Shown here in pieces: positions 1 to 10,503 of a DNA stretch of 39,127 nt (position 1 is its first letter; each line of letters starts with the position of its first letter). Both the position numbers and the translations under genes were made by a program. Source of the DNA: Flavobacteriaceae bacterium (GTDB lineage: Bacteria; Bacteroidota; Bacteroidia; Flavobacteriales; Flavobacteriaceae); assembly GCA_002723295.1 (NCBI GenBank), contig PBNP01000014.1, positions 1-39,127 of the forward strand. Reading direction: 5' to 3'. A model generated the notes under the pieces. It saw only the letters and a list, made by a program, of their open reading frames with translations, had not been told where the DNA came from and did not search any database.

Positions 1-2116
1 AATCAACACCTTGATTCAACCCAATTGTTGAAAGAGAAAGAATACTGATAAAAACCAAAACACTAGAAATTAAATATGAAATTTTTCTTAATTGTATGAA
101 TGAAATTTTAAAATTGGAAAACAATCCTTTGGTAAGATTGGTTGCAAAACTAACAGCCTTCCCAATAGATATTCTAGAATCAACTAAAATTCGTGTAATA
201 AAAATTGCTGTAAATAGTGAAGTTGCTATACCAATTAAAAGTGTAGTAGCAAAACCTTTGATTGGTCCTGTGCCAAAAATAAAAAGAATAAAAGCAGTTA
301 AACCAGTTGTAATGTTGGCATCTAAAATAGATGATAAGGCATTATTAAATCCATCAGAAACAGCCTTAATTTGACCTTTCCCTTTTTTAATTTCTTCACG
401 AATTCTTTCAAAAATTAAAACATTCGCATCTACAGAAATACCTATAGTCAAAACTATACCAGCAATGCCGGGAAGAGTAAGTACTGCACCTAAACCAGCT
501 AATATTCCAAAAATTAATAAAATATTTAGAACCAATGCGATATCTGCAAAAACTCCAGAAGATCCATAATAAAAAATCATCCAAATCAACACTAAAATTA
601 AAGCAATAATAAATGAATAAATTCCGGATTGAATTGCCTCTTTACCAAGAGAAGGACCAACAATTTCAGATTGAATTATTTCTGCAGAGGCTGGCAACTT
701 TCCTGCCCTTAAAACATTAGCTAAATCTATAGCCTCATTTAAAGTGAAATTACCTGATATTTCTGAACGTCCTCCAGATATCGCTCCCTTTGAAACACCA
801 GGAGCAGAATAAACTATATTATCCAAAACTATAGCTATATTACTTACTTGTTTATAGGCATTTCCAGTTAAAGTTTCCCAAATACGTGAACCCTTTCCAT
901 TCATTTGCATTGATACTGCAGGATTTCCAATAGCATCATATGTTTGTATGGCATCAACAACTACTCCTCCACTTAATGGGGCTATATCATCACGATTAGA
1001 TTTTAGAACATATAAGTCAATTAATTCATTATTTGAATCTTGCTTGCCCCAAGCAAATTTAATATACCGATACTTACTTGGTAATAATTTTCTAACTTCA
1101 GGCAAATTGAAGTAATCTGTTATTATTTGTTGATCTTTTAATAAAAATTGAGCTATAATTGGTCCTCCTTGATAACCACTACCAATAATTCTATCTAATA
1201 AAGGATTAGCAATTGTAGTTGATAAAGTATCTTTTATTACTACATCAGCTAACAAATCATCTATGGCTGAAGATTCACTTTTTGAATCTTCTATATCTTC
1301 AATATTTTTCTCTTCTTTTGATTTAAGTACTTCATTAGCTGCAATTAAAAATGAAAATAATTGATCATTCTTGACAGTCTCCCAAAATTCTAATTGAGCT
1401 GTACTTTGTAATAGATTTTTTATTCTTTCTATATCTCTTGCTCCTGGAAGCTCTACTAAAATTCTTCCTGAAGAACCAAGTCTTTGAATATTGGGTTGTG
1501 TAACACCAAACTTATCAATTCGTTTTCTTAGAACTTCAAAAGCTGAAACGATTGATTCATCAACTTTTCTTCTTATAATTGGATGAACTTGTTCGTCTGA
1601 CATTTCAAAATTTATTTCATCGCTAAGAGTTTTATTTCCATATACAGATGGATCAGATAAATTTTGAGTGCCTTTTAAAGCTTCATATGCTTTAAAAAAA
1701 GAATCTATATAAGGTTCGTCAGAATTTTTCTGAAGGATATCTGCTTCATTTAAAGATTCATTGAAAATTGGGTTTTTTGTATTCTCTGCTAAACCCTTAA
1801 GAACATCTTTAATTGAAATTTGAAGAATAACATTAATTCCACCTTTTAAATCAAGTCCTTTATTTAATTCTTTATTTTTTGCATCATTATAAGATGTAAA
1901 TCCATATATACTAAAATCACCAATAGAATCAAGATAAAAATTTGTAGCTTCTTCTCTAAGTTCAAGATAATTATTTGTTGAAGCAGAAATCTGATTTTGA
2001 GCATACGTTTTAGCTTTATCTTCTTGATTACTAGCAATAAAAGTGAAAGAAAGCTGATAAATACTTACCAATCCAAAAAGGATAGCGAAAACACGAATTA
2101 AATAATTGCTTTGCAT
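1..2116 (-). CDS. secDF: Protein translocase SecDF (fused SecD-SecF), N-terminal part, cut by left edge
   Basis: Inner-membrane accessory of the Sec translocon that uses the proton motive force to help pull exported proteins across. Reading back from the ATG at 2116 gives about 705 codons with no stop. The protein starts MQSNYLIRVFAILFGL, a first membrane segment, followed by a long periplasmic domain. A second membrane-rich block begins around residue 500 and contains the SecD/SecF signature VDANVLIFERIREE, read from about 455 down to 415. The length before the edge already exceeds a typical SecD, and the frame is still open. In Bacteroidota SecD and SecF are usually one ~1000-residue protein, so the missing ~300 residues should be the SecF half; that part is inference. 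A good promoter lies just upstream at 2149-2179, inside the short gap after mdh. Confidence 0.95.
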   Translation of the reverse strand, partial: MQSNYLIRVFAILFGLVSIYQLSFTFIASNQEDKAKTYAQNQISASTNNYLELREEATNFYLDSIGDFSIYGFTSYNDAKNKELNKGLDLKGGINVILQISIKDVLKGLAENTKNPIFNESLNEADILQKNSDEPYIDSFFKAYEALKGTQNLSDPSVYGNKTLSDEINFEMSDEQVHPIIRRKVDESIVSAFEVLRKRIDKFGVTQPNIQRLGSSGRILVELPGARDIERIKNLLQSTAQLEFWETVKNDQLFSFLIAANEVLKSKEEKNIEDIEDSKSESSAIDDLLADVVIKDTLSTTIANPLLDRIIGSGYQGGPIIAQFLLKDQQIITDYFNLPEVRKLLPSKYRYIKFAWGKQDSNNELIDLYVLKSNRDDIAPLSGGVVVDAIQTYDAIGNPAVSMQMNGKGSRIWETLTGNAYKQVSNIAIVLDNIVYSAPGVSKGAISGGRSEISGNFTLNEAIDLANVLRAGKLPASAEIIQSEIVGPSLGKEAIQSGIYSFIIALILVLIWMIFYYGSSGVFADIALVLNILLIFGILAGLGAVLTLPGIAGIVLTIGISVDANVLIFERIREEIKKGKGQIKAVSDGFNNALSSILDANITTGLTAFILFIFGTGPIKGFATTLLIGIATSLFTAIFITRILVDSRISIGKAVSFATNLTKGLFSNFKISFIQLRKISYLISSVLVFISILSLSTIGLNQGVD

Positions 2117-2148
2117 TAGAATTTAAATTAACAATTAATTAAGGCCTG

Positions 2149-2179
2149 CAAATATAAACTTTAATATACTAAACTCAAA
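2149..2179 (-). promoter_or_regulatory. Predicted promoter of secDF
   Basis: On the minus strand there is TTTG at 2179-2176, a 19-nt spacer, then TATATTTG at 2156-2149. This fits the Bacteroidota primary-sigma consensus (TTTG, spacer of about 19, TAnnTTTG). It gives a start of transcription near 2142 and a leader of about 26 nt before the secDF ATG. It is the best two-box promoter in the window. Confidence 0.75.
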
Positions 2180-2186
2180 CACACTT

Positions 2187-3119
2187 TTAGATAATAGTTT
2201 GAAGTGATAAATTCATATTTTTAACTGCTTTAGCACTTTTTTCAAGTTTTTCTTGTTCAAGTTTATTTAATTTTATATCAATAATTTCTTCAATTCCATT
2301 AGCCCCAACTATTATGGGAACTCCGATACAAATATCATCTAAATCATATTCTCCTTGGAGCAATACAGAACAAGGAATCATTTTTCTTTGATCATTCAAA
2401 ATGCTATCTACAAGATAAGTAACTGATGCTCCAGGGGCATACCAGGCTGATGTGCCTAATAATTTTGTTAATGTAGCGCCTCCGACCATTGTAGAACTTA
2501 TAACTTTATCTAATTCTTTTTGATTCAAATACTGACTTACAGGAGCTCCATTATAACTTGCTAATCTTGTAAGTGGAATCATAGTAGTATCACCATGACC
2601 TCCTATTACCATACCTTGAATATCATTGGCAGGTCTATTTAATGCTATTGATAAATAAGTTTTAAATCTTGAACTATCAAGGGCACCACCCATTCCAATA
2701 ACTCTGTTTTTAGATATCCCTGTAGCTTTCAAAGTAAGATAAGTCATTGTATCCATAGGGTTTGAAACAACAACAATTATAGTCTTAGGCGAATGCTTTA
2801 ATATATTTTCTGAGACAGACTTTACAATTCCTGCGTTAATACTAATTAATTCTTCACGAGTCATTCCAGGTTTTCTTGGAATTCCAGAAGTTATAACAAC
2901 TACATCGCTATCTGAGGTAGCAGCATAATCATTTGTAACTCCAATAATTTTAGTATTAAAACCCAAAGTAGTTGAGGTTTGCATTAAATCAAGTGCTTTA
3001 CCCTCAGCAAAACCTTTTTTAATGTCCAACAATACAATCTTACTAGCAACTTCTTTAATAGCTATATATTCAGCACATGAGGCTCCGACATTTCCAGCAC
3101 CAACTATTGTTACTTTCAT
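2187..3119 (-). CDS. mdh: Malate dehydrogenase (LDH-like family)
   Basis: Oxidises malate to oxaloacetate with NAD in the cytoplasmic TCA cycle. The 310 residues match the usual length of the lactate-dehydrogenase-like malate dehydrogenases of Bacteroidota and Chlorobi. The Rossmann motif GAGNVG is at residues 7-12, with an acidic residue at the end of strand two (Asp32) suited to NAD. The substrate loop reads IPRKPGMTR (80-88); Arg at 82 is where malate enzymes differ from lactate enzymes, which have Gln. The catalytic histidine sits in GGHGDTT. The ATG start at 3119 follows gyrB by only 18 nt, so the two are probably cotranscribed. The upstream element of secDF overlaps the spacer after this gene. 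Confidence 0.97.
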   Translation of the reverse strand: MKVTIVGAGNVGASCAEYIAIKEVASKIVLLDIKKGFAEGKALDLMQTSTTLGFNTKIIGVTNDYAATSDSDVVVITSGIPRKPGMTREELISINAGIVKSVSENILKHSPKTIIVVVSNPMDTMTYLTLKATGISKNRVIGMGGALDSSRFKTYLSIALNRPANDIQGMVIGGHGDTTMIPLTRLASYNGAPVSQYLNQKELDKVISSTMVGGATLTKLLGTSAWYAPGASVTYLVDSILNDQRKMIPCSVLLQGEYDLDDICIGVPIIVGANGIEEIIDIKLNKLEQEKLEKSAKAVKNMNLSLQTII

Positions 3120-3137
3120 AATCTTTTATTTAATAAA

Positions 3138-5090
<1,953 letters not shown>

Positions 5091-5113
5091 TTACCTGTTA
5101 AATTTAACACATT

Positions 5114-5121
5114 CAAATATA
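5114..5121 (-). promoter_or_regulatory. Predicted -7 element of gyrB-mdh
   Basis: The minus strand reads TATATTTG, a perfect TAnnTTTG element, 36 nt before the gyrB ATG. No clear TTG is present at the expected upstream spacing, so only the proximal box is supported. Confidence 0.55.
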
Positions 5122-5223
5122 CGAAAAAGGCAGGCTATTATTGATTTTGGAGTATAAATACTAAAGTTAGTTATCAACAACTTATTAATCAATTTTTAGA
5201 TAAAATTAAGATAGGTTTTAAAA

Positions 5224-6891
5224 TTATCTATAAGACTTTTCATGTACATTTGAAATGGCTCTTCCACTAGGTTCATTTTGATTTTTAAACTCATCATCCC
5301 ACTCAAGTGCTATGGGTGTACTACAAGCCACCGAGGGTACCGAGGGGACACTTAAAGCTGCAGATTGACTAGGAAAATGTTCCTCAAAAATAGATCTATA
5401 AAAAAATTCTTCTTTGTTTTTTGGAGTTTGAATAGGAAATCTAAAATGAGCATTAGCCAATTGTTCATTAGAAATATTTATTTCAGTATTTTCTTTCAAA
5501 GTATTTATCCAATCATAACCTACACCATCAGAAAACTGCTCTTTTTGCCTCCATACTATACTTTTAGGTAAATAATCTTCAAAAGCTTTACGAAGTACCC
5601 ATTTTTCAATTCTTTCAGAAGTAATCATCTTATCTATAGGGTTTAATCTCATTGCAACATCTATAAATTCTTTGTCTAGAAAAGGAACCCTTGCTTCAAT
5701 TCCCCAAGCAGCAAGTGATTTATTTGCTCTAAGACAATCATATTGATGAAGCTTTTCTAATTTTCTTACTGTTTCTTTATGGAAATCTTTTGCCGATGGG
5801 GCTTTATGAAAGTATAAATATCCACCAAACAGTTCATCAGCGCCTTCTCCTGAAAGAACCATTTTAATCCCTAAGGACTTGATAGCTCTTGCCATTAAAA
5901 ACATTGGTGTAGATGCCCTAATTGTAGTTATGTCATATGTTTCTAAGTGATATATAACTTCCCTAATTGCATCTAAGCCTTCTTGTATTGTAAATATTAT
6001 TTCATGATGAATTGTACCTATATGATCAGCAACTAGTTTAGCTGCCTTAAGATCTGGTGAATTTTTCAAACCAACTGAAAAAGAGTGTAATTGAGGCCAC
6101 CATGCAGATTGTTTATCATTAGATTCAATTCTTTTAGAAGCAAATTTTTTGGCTAATGCAGATGTAATTGATGAGTCTAATCCTCCAGATAATAATACAC
6201 CATAGGGAACATCACTCATAAGTTGTCTGTGAACAGATTTAGAAAGCGTATCATGAATATCTTTAATTGATGTTTTGTTTTGTTTTACACTATCAAAACT
6301 TTTCCAATCAGGTTTATACCAACATTTTGGTCTAATATTATTACTTTTAAGATAATGACCAGGGGGAAAAATTTCAATTTTTGAACAAATTCCTTCAAGA
6401 GATTTTAATTCTGAAGCAACATAAAATGTCCCATTAGAATCCCATCCCATATATAGAGGAACAATTCCAAGATGATCCCTTACTACTAAAAATTCATTAG
6501 TAACTGTATCATATATAGCAAAGGCAAAAATACCATTAAGTTTATCTATAAATTCCAGACCAATTTTTTGATATAATGCTAAAATAATTTCACAATCAGA
6601 GGCAGTTTTAAAATTATAATCATCAATATATTTGTCACGTAAACTTCTATGATTATATATCTCTCCATTTGCAGCTAAAATATATCTACCATCAGAACTA
6701 GACAAAGGTTGCTTACCAGAAGTAGGATCTACAATTGCAAGTCTTTCATGAGATAAAATAGCATTAGAATTAGAATAAATACCACTCCAATCAGGTCCTC
6801 TGTGTCTAATTATTTTAGACATATTTAAAATTTTTGGCCTTAAAATTTCAGACGGAGATTTTAGATTAAAAGCACAAACAATACCACACAC
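5224..6891 (-). CDS. asnB: Asparagine synthetase B (glutamine-hydrolysing)
   Basis: Makes asparagine from aspartate, ATP and glutamine. The class-II glutamine amidotransferase domain needs a cysteine as the first residue after the initiator Met is removed. The frame gives MCGIVCAFNL with GTG as start codon, so Cys2 fixes the GTG at 6891 as the true start. The glutaminase domain shows RHRGPDWSG (30-37) and NGEIYNH (75-81). The synthetase domain has the pyrophosphate loop SGGLDSS (235-241) and LSGEGADELFGGY. The tail VPSVPSVACSTPIALEWDD corresponds to the conserved C-terminal end of E. coli AsnB. At 555 residues it has the normal AsnB length. It stands alone between AT-rich spacers, with a possible promoter box at 6908-6915. 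Confidence 0.97.
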   Translation of the reverse strand: MCGIVCAFNLKSPSEILRPKILNMSKIIRHRGPDWSGIYSNSNAILSHERLAIVDPTSGKQPLSSSDGRYILAANGEIYNHRSLRDKYIDDYNFKTASDCEIILALYQKIGLEFIDKLNGIFAFAIYDTVTNEFLVVRDHLGIVPLYMGWDSNGTFYVASELKSLEGICSKIEIFPPGHYLKSNNIRPKCWYKPDWKSFDSVKQNKTSIKDIHDTLSKSVHRQLMSDVPYGVLLSGGLDSSITSALAKKFASKRIESNDKQSAWWPQLHSFSVGLKNSPDLKAAKLVADHIGTIHHEIIFTIQEGLDAIREVIYHLETYDITTIRASTPMFLMARAIKSLGIKMVLSGEGADELFGGYLYFHKAPSAKDFHKETVRKLEKLHQYDCLRANKSLAAWGIEARVPFLDKEFIDVAMRLNPIDKMITSERIEKWVLRKAFEDYLPKSIVWRQKEQFSDGVGYDWINTLKENTEINISNEQLANAHFRFPIQTPKNKEEFFYRSIFEEHFPSQSAALSVPSVPSVACSTPIALEWDDEFKNQNEPSGRAISNVHEKSYR

Positions 6892-6907
6892 AATATAAGA
6901 TTTAAAT

Positions 6908-6915
6908 CAAAATTA
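6908..6915 (-). promoter_or_regulatory. Possible -7 element of asnB
   Basis: The minus strand reads TAATTTTG, which fits TAnnTTTG, 16 nt before the GTG start. It would give a leader of only about 10 nt, and no upstream box is visible, so this is tentative. Confidence 0.35.
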
Positions 6916-7041
6916 AATATTATATATAAATTTTACATATAATATAAAATATGATAAAAATTATTAGTTATAAATAATTATTTGATAAAAATTTTTAGCT
7001 TTTTTGGTTAGTTTTAATCTTAGGGGTTAAATTTATTAAGA

Positions 7042-8664
7042 TTAAAATCGATTACTATAGACAATGTTCCCGCCTAAAATAGTAGCCACAACTTTTGTAT
7101 TAACAATATCATCTTCATTTATTTTCATTATATCTCGATCAAGAATAACAAAATCAGCCATTTTACCAATTTCAATACTACCCTTCTCCTTTTCTTCAAA
7201 ATTTGCATAAGCACCCCAAGCAGTCATTCCCATTAGAGCCTCATATCTTGATAAAGCATTATTTTTTTGAAAACCATTATCAGGGAAACCTTTTAAATCT
7301 TTTCTTGCAACAGCTGCATAAAAAGTATGGAAAGGGTTTATTTGTTCAACTGGAAAATCAGTTCCTAAAACAATAATACCTGACCAATCCAACAAAGTCT
7401 TGAAAGCATATCCTCCCTTTATTCGTTGATATCCTACTCTATCTTCAGCCCAATACATATCACTTGTAGCATGAGTTGGCTGAACAGAAGGTATTATTTT
7501 AGAATTAAACATTTTAAAATCTTCGAGAGAGATAATTTGTGAATGCTCTATTCTCCATCTTGGATCTACTTTGTCTTTTAAGACTTTATTATAAGCACTA
7601 AGTACAGCAACATTTGCAGAATCTCCTATTGCATGAGTGTTCATTTGAAAGTTTGCCTGAGCTAGCTTAATAGCTAAACTATTTATTGAATCTACTGAAG
7701 TGATAAATTTTCCTGAATTAAAAAGGTCATCATTGTAAGGCTTTTTTAAAGCAGCCCCCCTTGACCCCAGAGCACCATCAGCATAAATTTTTACAGACCT
7801 AACATTAAGTTTATTGGTTTTTATAAATCCATTATTTATGAAATAATCAACATCATCACGATCATTTGAAATCATTGCATATATTCTTATATCTAAGTAT
7901 CCAGCTTTTTGCAAACTATCAATCAATAATATATTTTCTTTTGATAAGCCAGCGTCATCAATAGTTGTCAAGCCATACTTGAAAGATTCATTTTCAGCTA
8001 TTTTTAAAGCCTTAATTTTTTCCTCAGTTGATATAGCAGGTAAAGAATTAACAACCATTCTCATTGGGCTATCAATCAACAGACCTGTCAAAACCCCATC
8101 TTTTTTAATAATTGATCCTCCATCTACATACGTCTCCGCATTTATACCTGAAATATCTAAAGCTTTTTGATTCACTAACATAGCATGTCCATCAATCCTT
8201 TCCAATATTACAGGAACATCTGGAAACAAAATATCTAATTCATTTTTTGATGGAAACTCTTTATTTTGCCAATCATTTTGATCCCAACCTCTACCCCTGA
8301 TTACTTTGGGTTTATTTTTATATCCAAACTTTTTTAATAAGTCTAAAATCTCATCATAACTCTTAGTGCCCCTTAAATTAATATACTGACTTTCAATTCC
8401 ATAAGTTAAAAAATGACAATGAGAATCTATTAATCCAGGAATTATTGTTAATCCCCTAGCATCAACAACACTCCTAGGAGAGTATTTTTCCTTTAACTCT
8501 CCACCTCCAACATCAATAAACACCCCATTATCAACCACCAAAGAAGTTGCTTTATCAAAAGTTTCATTTGAAGTATAAATTTTTGCATTATGTACAAGTA
8601 AATCAACTTTCTTACCACATGAAATAAAGAAAATAACAAAAATTACAACAAGGAAATTCCTCAT
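7042..8664 (-). CDS. Secreted amidohydrolase (YtcJ-like, amidohydrolase family 3) lipoprotein
   Basis: Metal-dependent hydrolase of the amidohydrolase superfamily; members of this branch act on N-acyl or imide-type bonds, and the substrate cannot be read from the sequence. The N-terminus MRNFLVVIFVIFFISCGKK is a lipoprotein signal with the modified cysteine at residue 16, so it should sit in a membrane facing the periplasm or outside. The metal motif of the TIM barrel is LIDSHCHF with His82 and His84. Further family motifs are RGRGWDQNDW, the HAIGD segment, RIEHSQ, and the late LGTDFPVEQINPF. The C-terminus KGSIEIGKMADFVILDRD is the small beta domain typical of these enzymes. Its 540 residues are normal for the family. 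It is separate from its neighbours by spacers of 82 to 150 nt. Confidence 0.9.
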   Translation of the reverse strand: MRNFLVVIFVIFFISCGKKVDLLVHNAKIYTSNETFDKATSLVVDNGVFIDVGGGELKEKYSPRSVVDARGLTIIPGLIDSHCHFLTYGIESQYINLRGTKSYDEILDLLKKFGYKNKPKVIRGRGWDQNDWQNKEFPSKNELDILFPDVPVILERIDGHAMLVNQKALDISGINAETYVDGGSIIKKDGVLTGLLIDSPMRMVVNSLPAISTEEKIKALKIAENESFKYGLTTIDDAGLSKENILLIDSLQKAGYLDIRIYAMISNDRDDVDYFINNGFIKTNKLNVRSVKIYADGALGSRGAALKKPYNDDLFNSGKFITSVDSINSLAIKLAQANFQMNTHAIGDSANVAVLSAYNKVLKDKVDPRWRIEHSQIISLEDFKMFNSKIIPSVQPTHATSDMYWAEDRVGYQRIKGGYAFKTLLDWSGIIVLGTDFPVEQINPFHTFYAAVARKDLKGFPDNGFQKNNALSRYEALMGMTAWGAYANFEEKEKGSIEIGKMADFVILDRDIMKINEDDIVNTKVVATILGGNIVYSNRF

Positions 8665-8746
8665 AAAAATAATTATTTAATAGGTCTATAAATTTAATTG
8701 AAAAAAGTTGGTGGCAAAAATTTTTTTTATCATGTTAATTTATTAT

Positions 8747-10501
8747 TTAAAGTGATAATGCAAAACTATAACGTAATCCCGCTAAAAATAAGTTTTGATT
8801 CAAAGGATAATATGCCCATATACTATTTGAAGAACTATTGTTAATATTATTGCGAATATATATTTGCCAATCTTTGTTATATCTGTAGTTAACCTCTGTC
8901 TTTAATTGAAAGATTCCAGGAACCAAATCCAATGATATTGGGCTATTTTCAGGCAAAAGATTAGGGAATACATTTCTATAAGCAGATGGTCTTACACCTA
9001 TATATCTGCCTGAAAGATTAAACCTAATTTTCTTTTGAATTTTTATTCCTAAAGAAAGATTTCCTTCAAAATCAGGAAGATTCCATGGATGATCAATGTT
9101 TTCTGTTTCATAATTAAATTGAGCAAAAGAAAATCTGATTAGGTTATCATCATTAAAATCATATGAAAATTCTGTTAATATTCCATAGGTAAAAAGATTA
9201 TCATACTCCAAACCAAAAGAATTAGCTAACCTGTAGCCCTGATTAATTACTGATGGGTCGTATGGATACCTTACAAAAAACGGAGCATTATCTTGTTGCT
9301 TAAAATGGGTCGCAAATCTAAATTCAACTCCTGAATCAAAAAATGATTTAAAACCAACTTCTCCTGAAAATATTGTTTGAGTTGGAATCAAATTTAATGT
9401 AGGAGCTAGATATGGGTTATAAAGAGATAGAGAAAAATACCTATTAAAATCTAAACCACCATCTAAAGTTAAATACGGGAGAAATCTTTCTCCAATTTGT
9501 CCGTAAGAAAGAAAAATTTTAGGAGAAAAGAATAACTCAGGTGTCAACTCATTAGATTGATTAAACATATAATTAATTGTCCCACCAATTTTATATTTAA
9601 AATTATTAATAATGTTGCTTAGCTGAAATGCTGTTTGGGCTTTACTATAAAATGACTCCATTGGAAGTCTATCAAAGTAACCTTCAGAAAAGGAAGTGTC
9701 TATTGAAGATACTTGGGGTGAAATAAGAAAATTTGATCCAAATATTGGAAAAGATAATACCGCATTTAATGATATAAAATTTTCAGCTGAATCAAAGCTG
9801 TCTTTACTTGACCTATATTTAAATAATGCTTCTTTAACAAAACCATTATACCATTTCCAATTAGATGAGGTTGTAAAACTTGTTCTCTTTTGAAAAGTTT
9901 CAACATTTGAGAGCAATATTGGGTCTGACAAGGTTGAAACATCATTGTAAATACCATAATAGTAAGAATTCATTTGATTTAACTCTAGATTATTTAAGAC
10001 TTCAACTTTTTGTGATGAATAACTATGCTGTATTCCAAATACAAATAAATTTTGGTCACTTGGAGTTAAAGTATTTTTTATTGAACCATAATTATTATTA
10101 ATCAAATCAAAACCTAATCTTTCGTTTCTATTTAAATTAACGTGACTGGTTAAATCAAAAACCAACTGATCTCTATTTCCAAGACCAAAATTAAACTGAC
10201 TATTGTGATTAGACTCTTCAGAAAAATTGCGTTTTAGTTTTAATGGTGAAGCTTTATTAGGCTTAAATGTAGATATCACGGGAACATCAAGCAAACTATA
10301 CTTTACGGTCATTTTATCAGTCTTGATAATATCCTTATCAGTTACTTTTGATCTGATTTTATTTACCTTATTCAATTCAGGTGTAAATGACTTGGTTACC
10401 GTTAATTTCTCAGTAACAATTTTCTTCTCTTCTTCTTGAGATGTTAATTTGAAACTCATGGAAATAAAAAAGAGTATTAATAAAAATCTGAATTTATCCA
10501 T
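8747..10501 (-). CDS. Outer-membrane beta-barrel protein (TonB-receptor-like, no plug seen), partner of the TPR protein
   Basis: The 584-residue protein begins MDKFRFLLILFFISMSFKLTSQ, a signal peptide with cleavage near residue 22. About 75 charged residues follow, with Lys/Thr-rich text including KSFTPELNKVNKI. From about residue 95 the sequence alternates polar and aromatic or aliphatic residues in many short strands to the end, which finishes AGLRYSFALSL, a typical last barrel strand. I see no TonB plug domain or CarboxypepD_reg repeat, so it is not a standard SusC-like receptor. Its ATG lies 2 nt after the TPR gene's stop, so the two are certainly one transcript. The role is unknown; a porin, transporter or assembly partner of the TPR protein are all possible. 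Confidence 0.75.
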   Translation of the reverse strand: MDKFRFLLILFFISMSFKLTSQEEEKKIVTEKLTVTKSFTPELNKVNKIRSKVTDKDIIKTDKMTVKYSLLDVPVISTFKPNKASPLKLKRNFSEESNHNSQFNFGLGNRDQLVFDLTSHVNLNRNERLGFDLINNNYGSIKNTLTPSDQNLFVFGIQHSYSSQKVEVLNNLELNQMNSYYYGIYNDVSTLSDPILLSNVETFQKRTSFTTSSNWKWYNGFVKEALFKYRSSKDSFDSAENFISLNAVLSFPIFGSNFLISPQVSSIDTSFSEGYFDRLPMESFYSKAQTAFQLSNIINNFKYKIGGTINYMFNQSNELTPELFFSPKIFLSYGQIGERFLPYLTLDGGLDFNRYFSLSLYNPYLAPTLNLIPTQTIFSGEVGFKSFFDSGVEFRFATHFKQQDNAPFFVRYPYDPSVINQGYRLANSFGLEYDNLFTYGILTEFSYDFNDDNLIRFSFAQFNYETENIDHPWNLPDFEGNLSLGIKIQKKIRFNLSGRYIGVRPSAYRNVFPNLLPENSPISLDLVPGIFQLKTEVNYRYNKDWQIYIRNNINNSSSNSIWAYYPLNQNLFLAGLRYSFALSL

Positions 10502-10503
10502 GT

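Noticed and set aside
96-374. A 92-codon plus-strand open frame at the left edge
   Set aside because: It lies wholly antisense to secDF, whose frame carries clear SecD motifs in the same bases. It has no recognisable protein features.
5169-5177. TTATCAACA, close to a DnaA box, near gyrB (and again near 13566)
   Set aside because: Single one-mismatch boxes are expected by chance in AT-rich DNA. There is no cluster, no dnaA or other origin marker, and no unwinding element pattern.
5325-5350. GC-richer short repeat encoding VPSVPSVAC within asnB
   Set aside because: The text lines up with the conserved C-terminal tail of AsnB in E. coli (VPGGPSVACS), so it is family sequence rather than an inserted repeat.
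6892-7041. Possible tRNA or small RNA in the AT-rich spacer after asnB
   Set aside because: No cloverleaf, no T-arm GTTCRA text and no stable hairpin with a T run could be seen. It appears to be plain AT-rich spacer.
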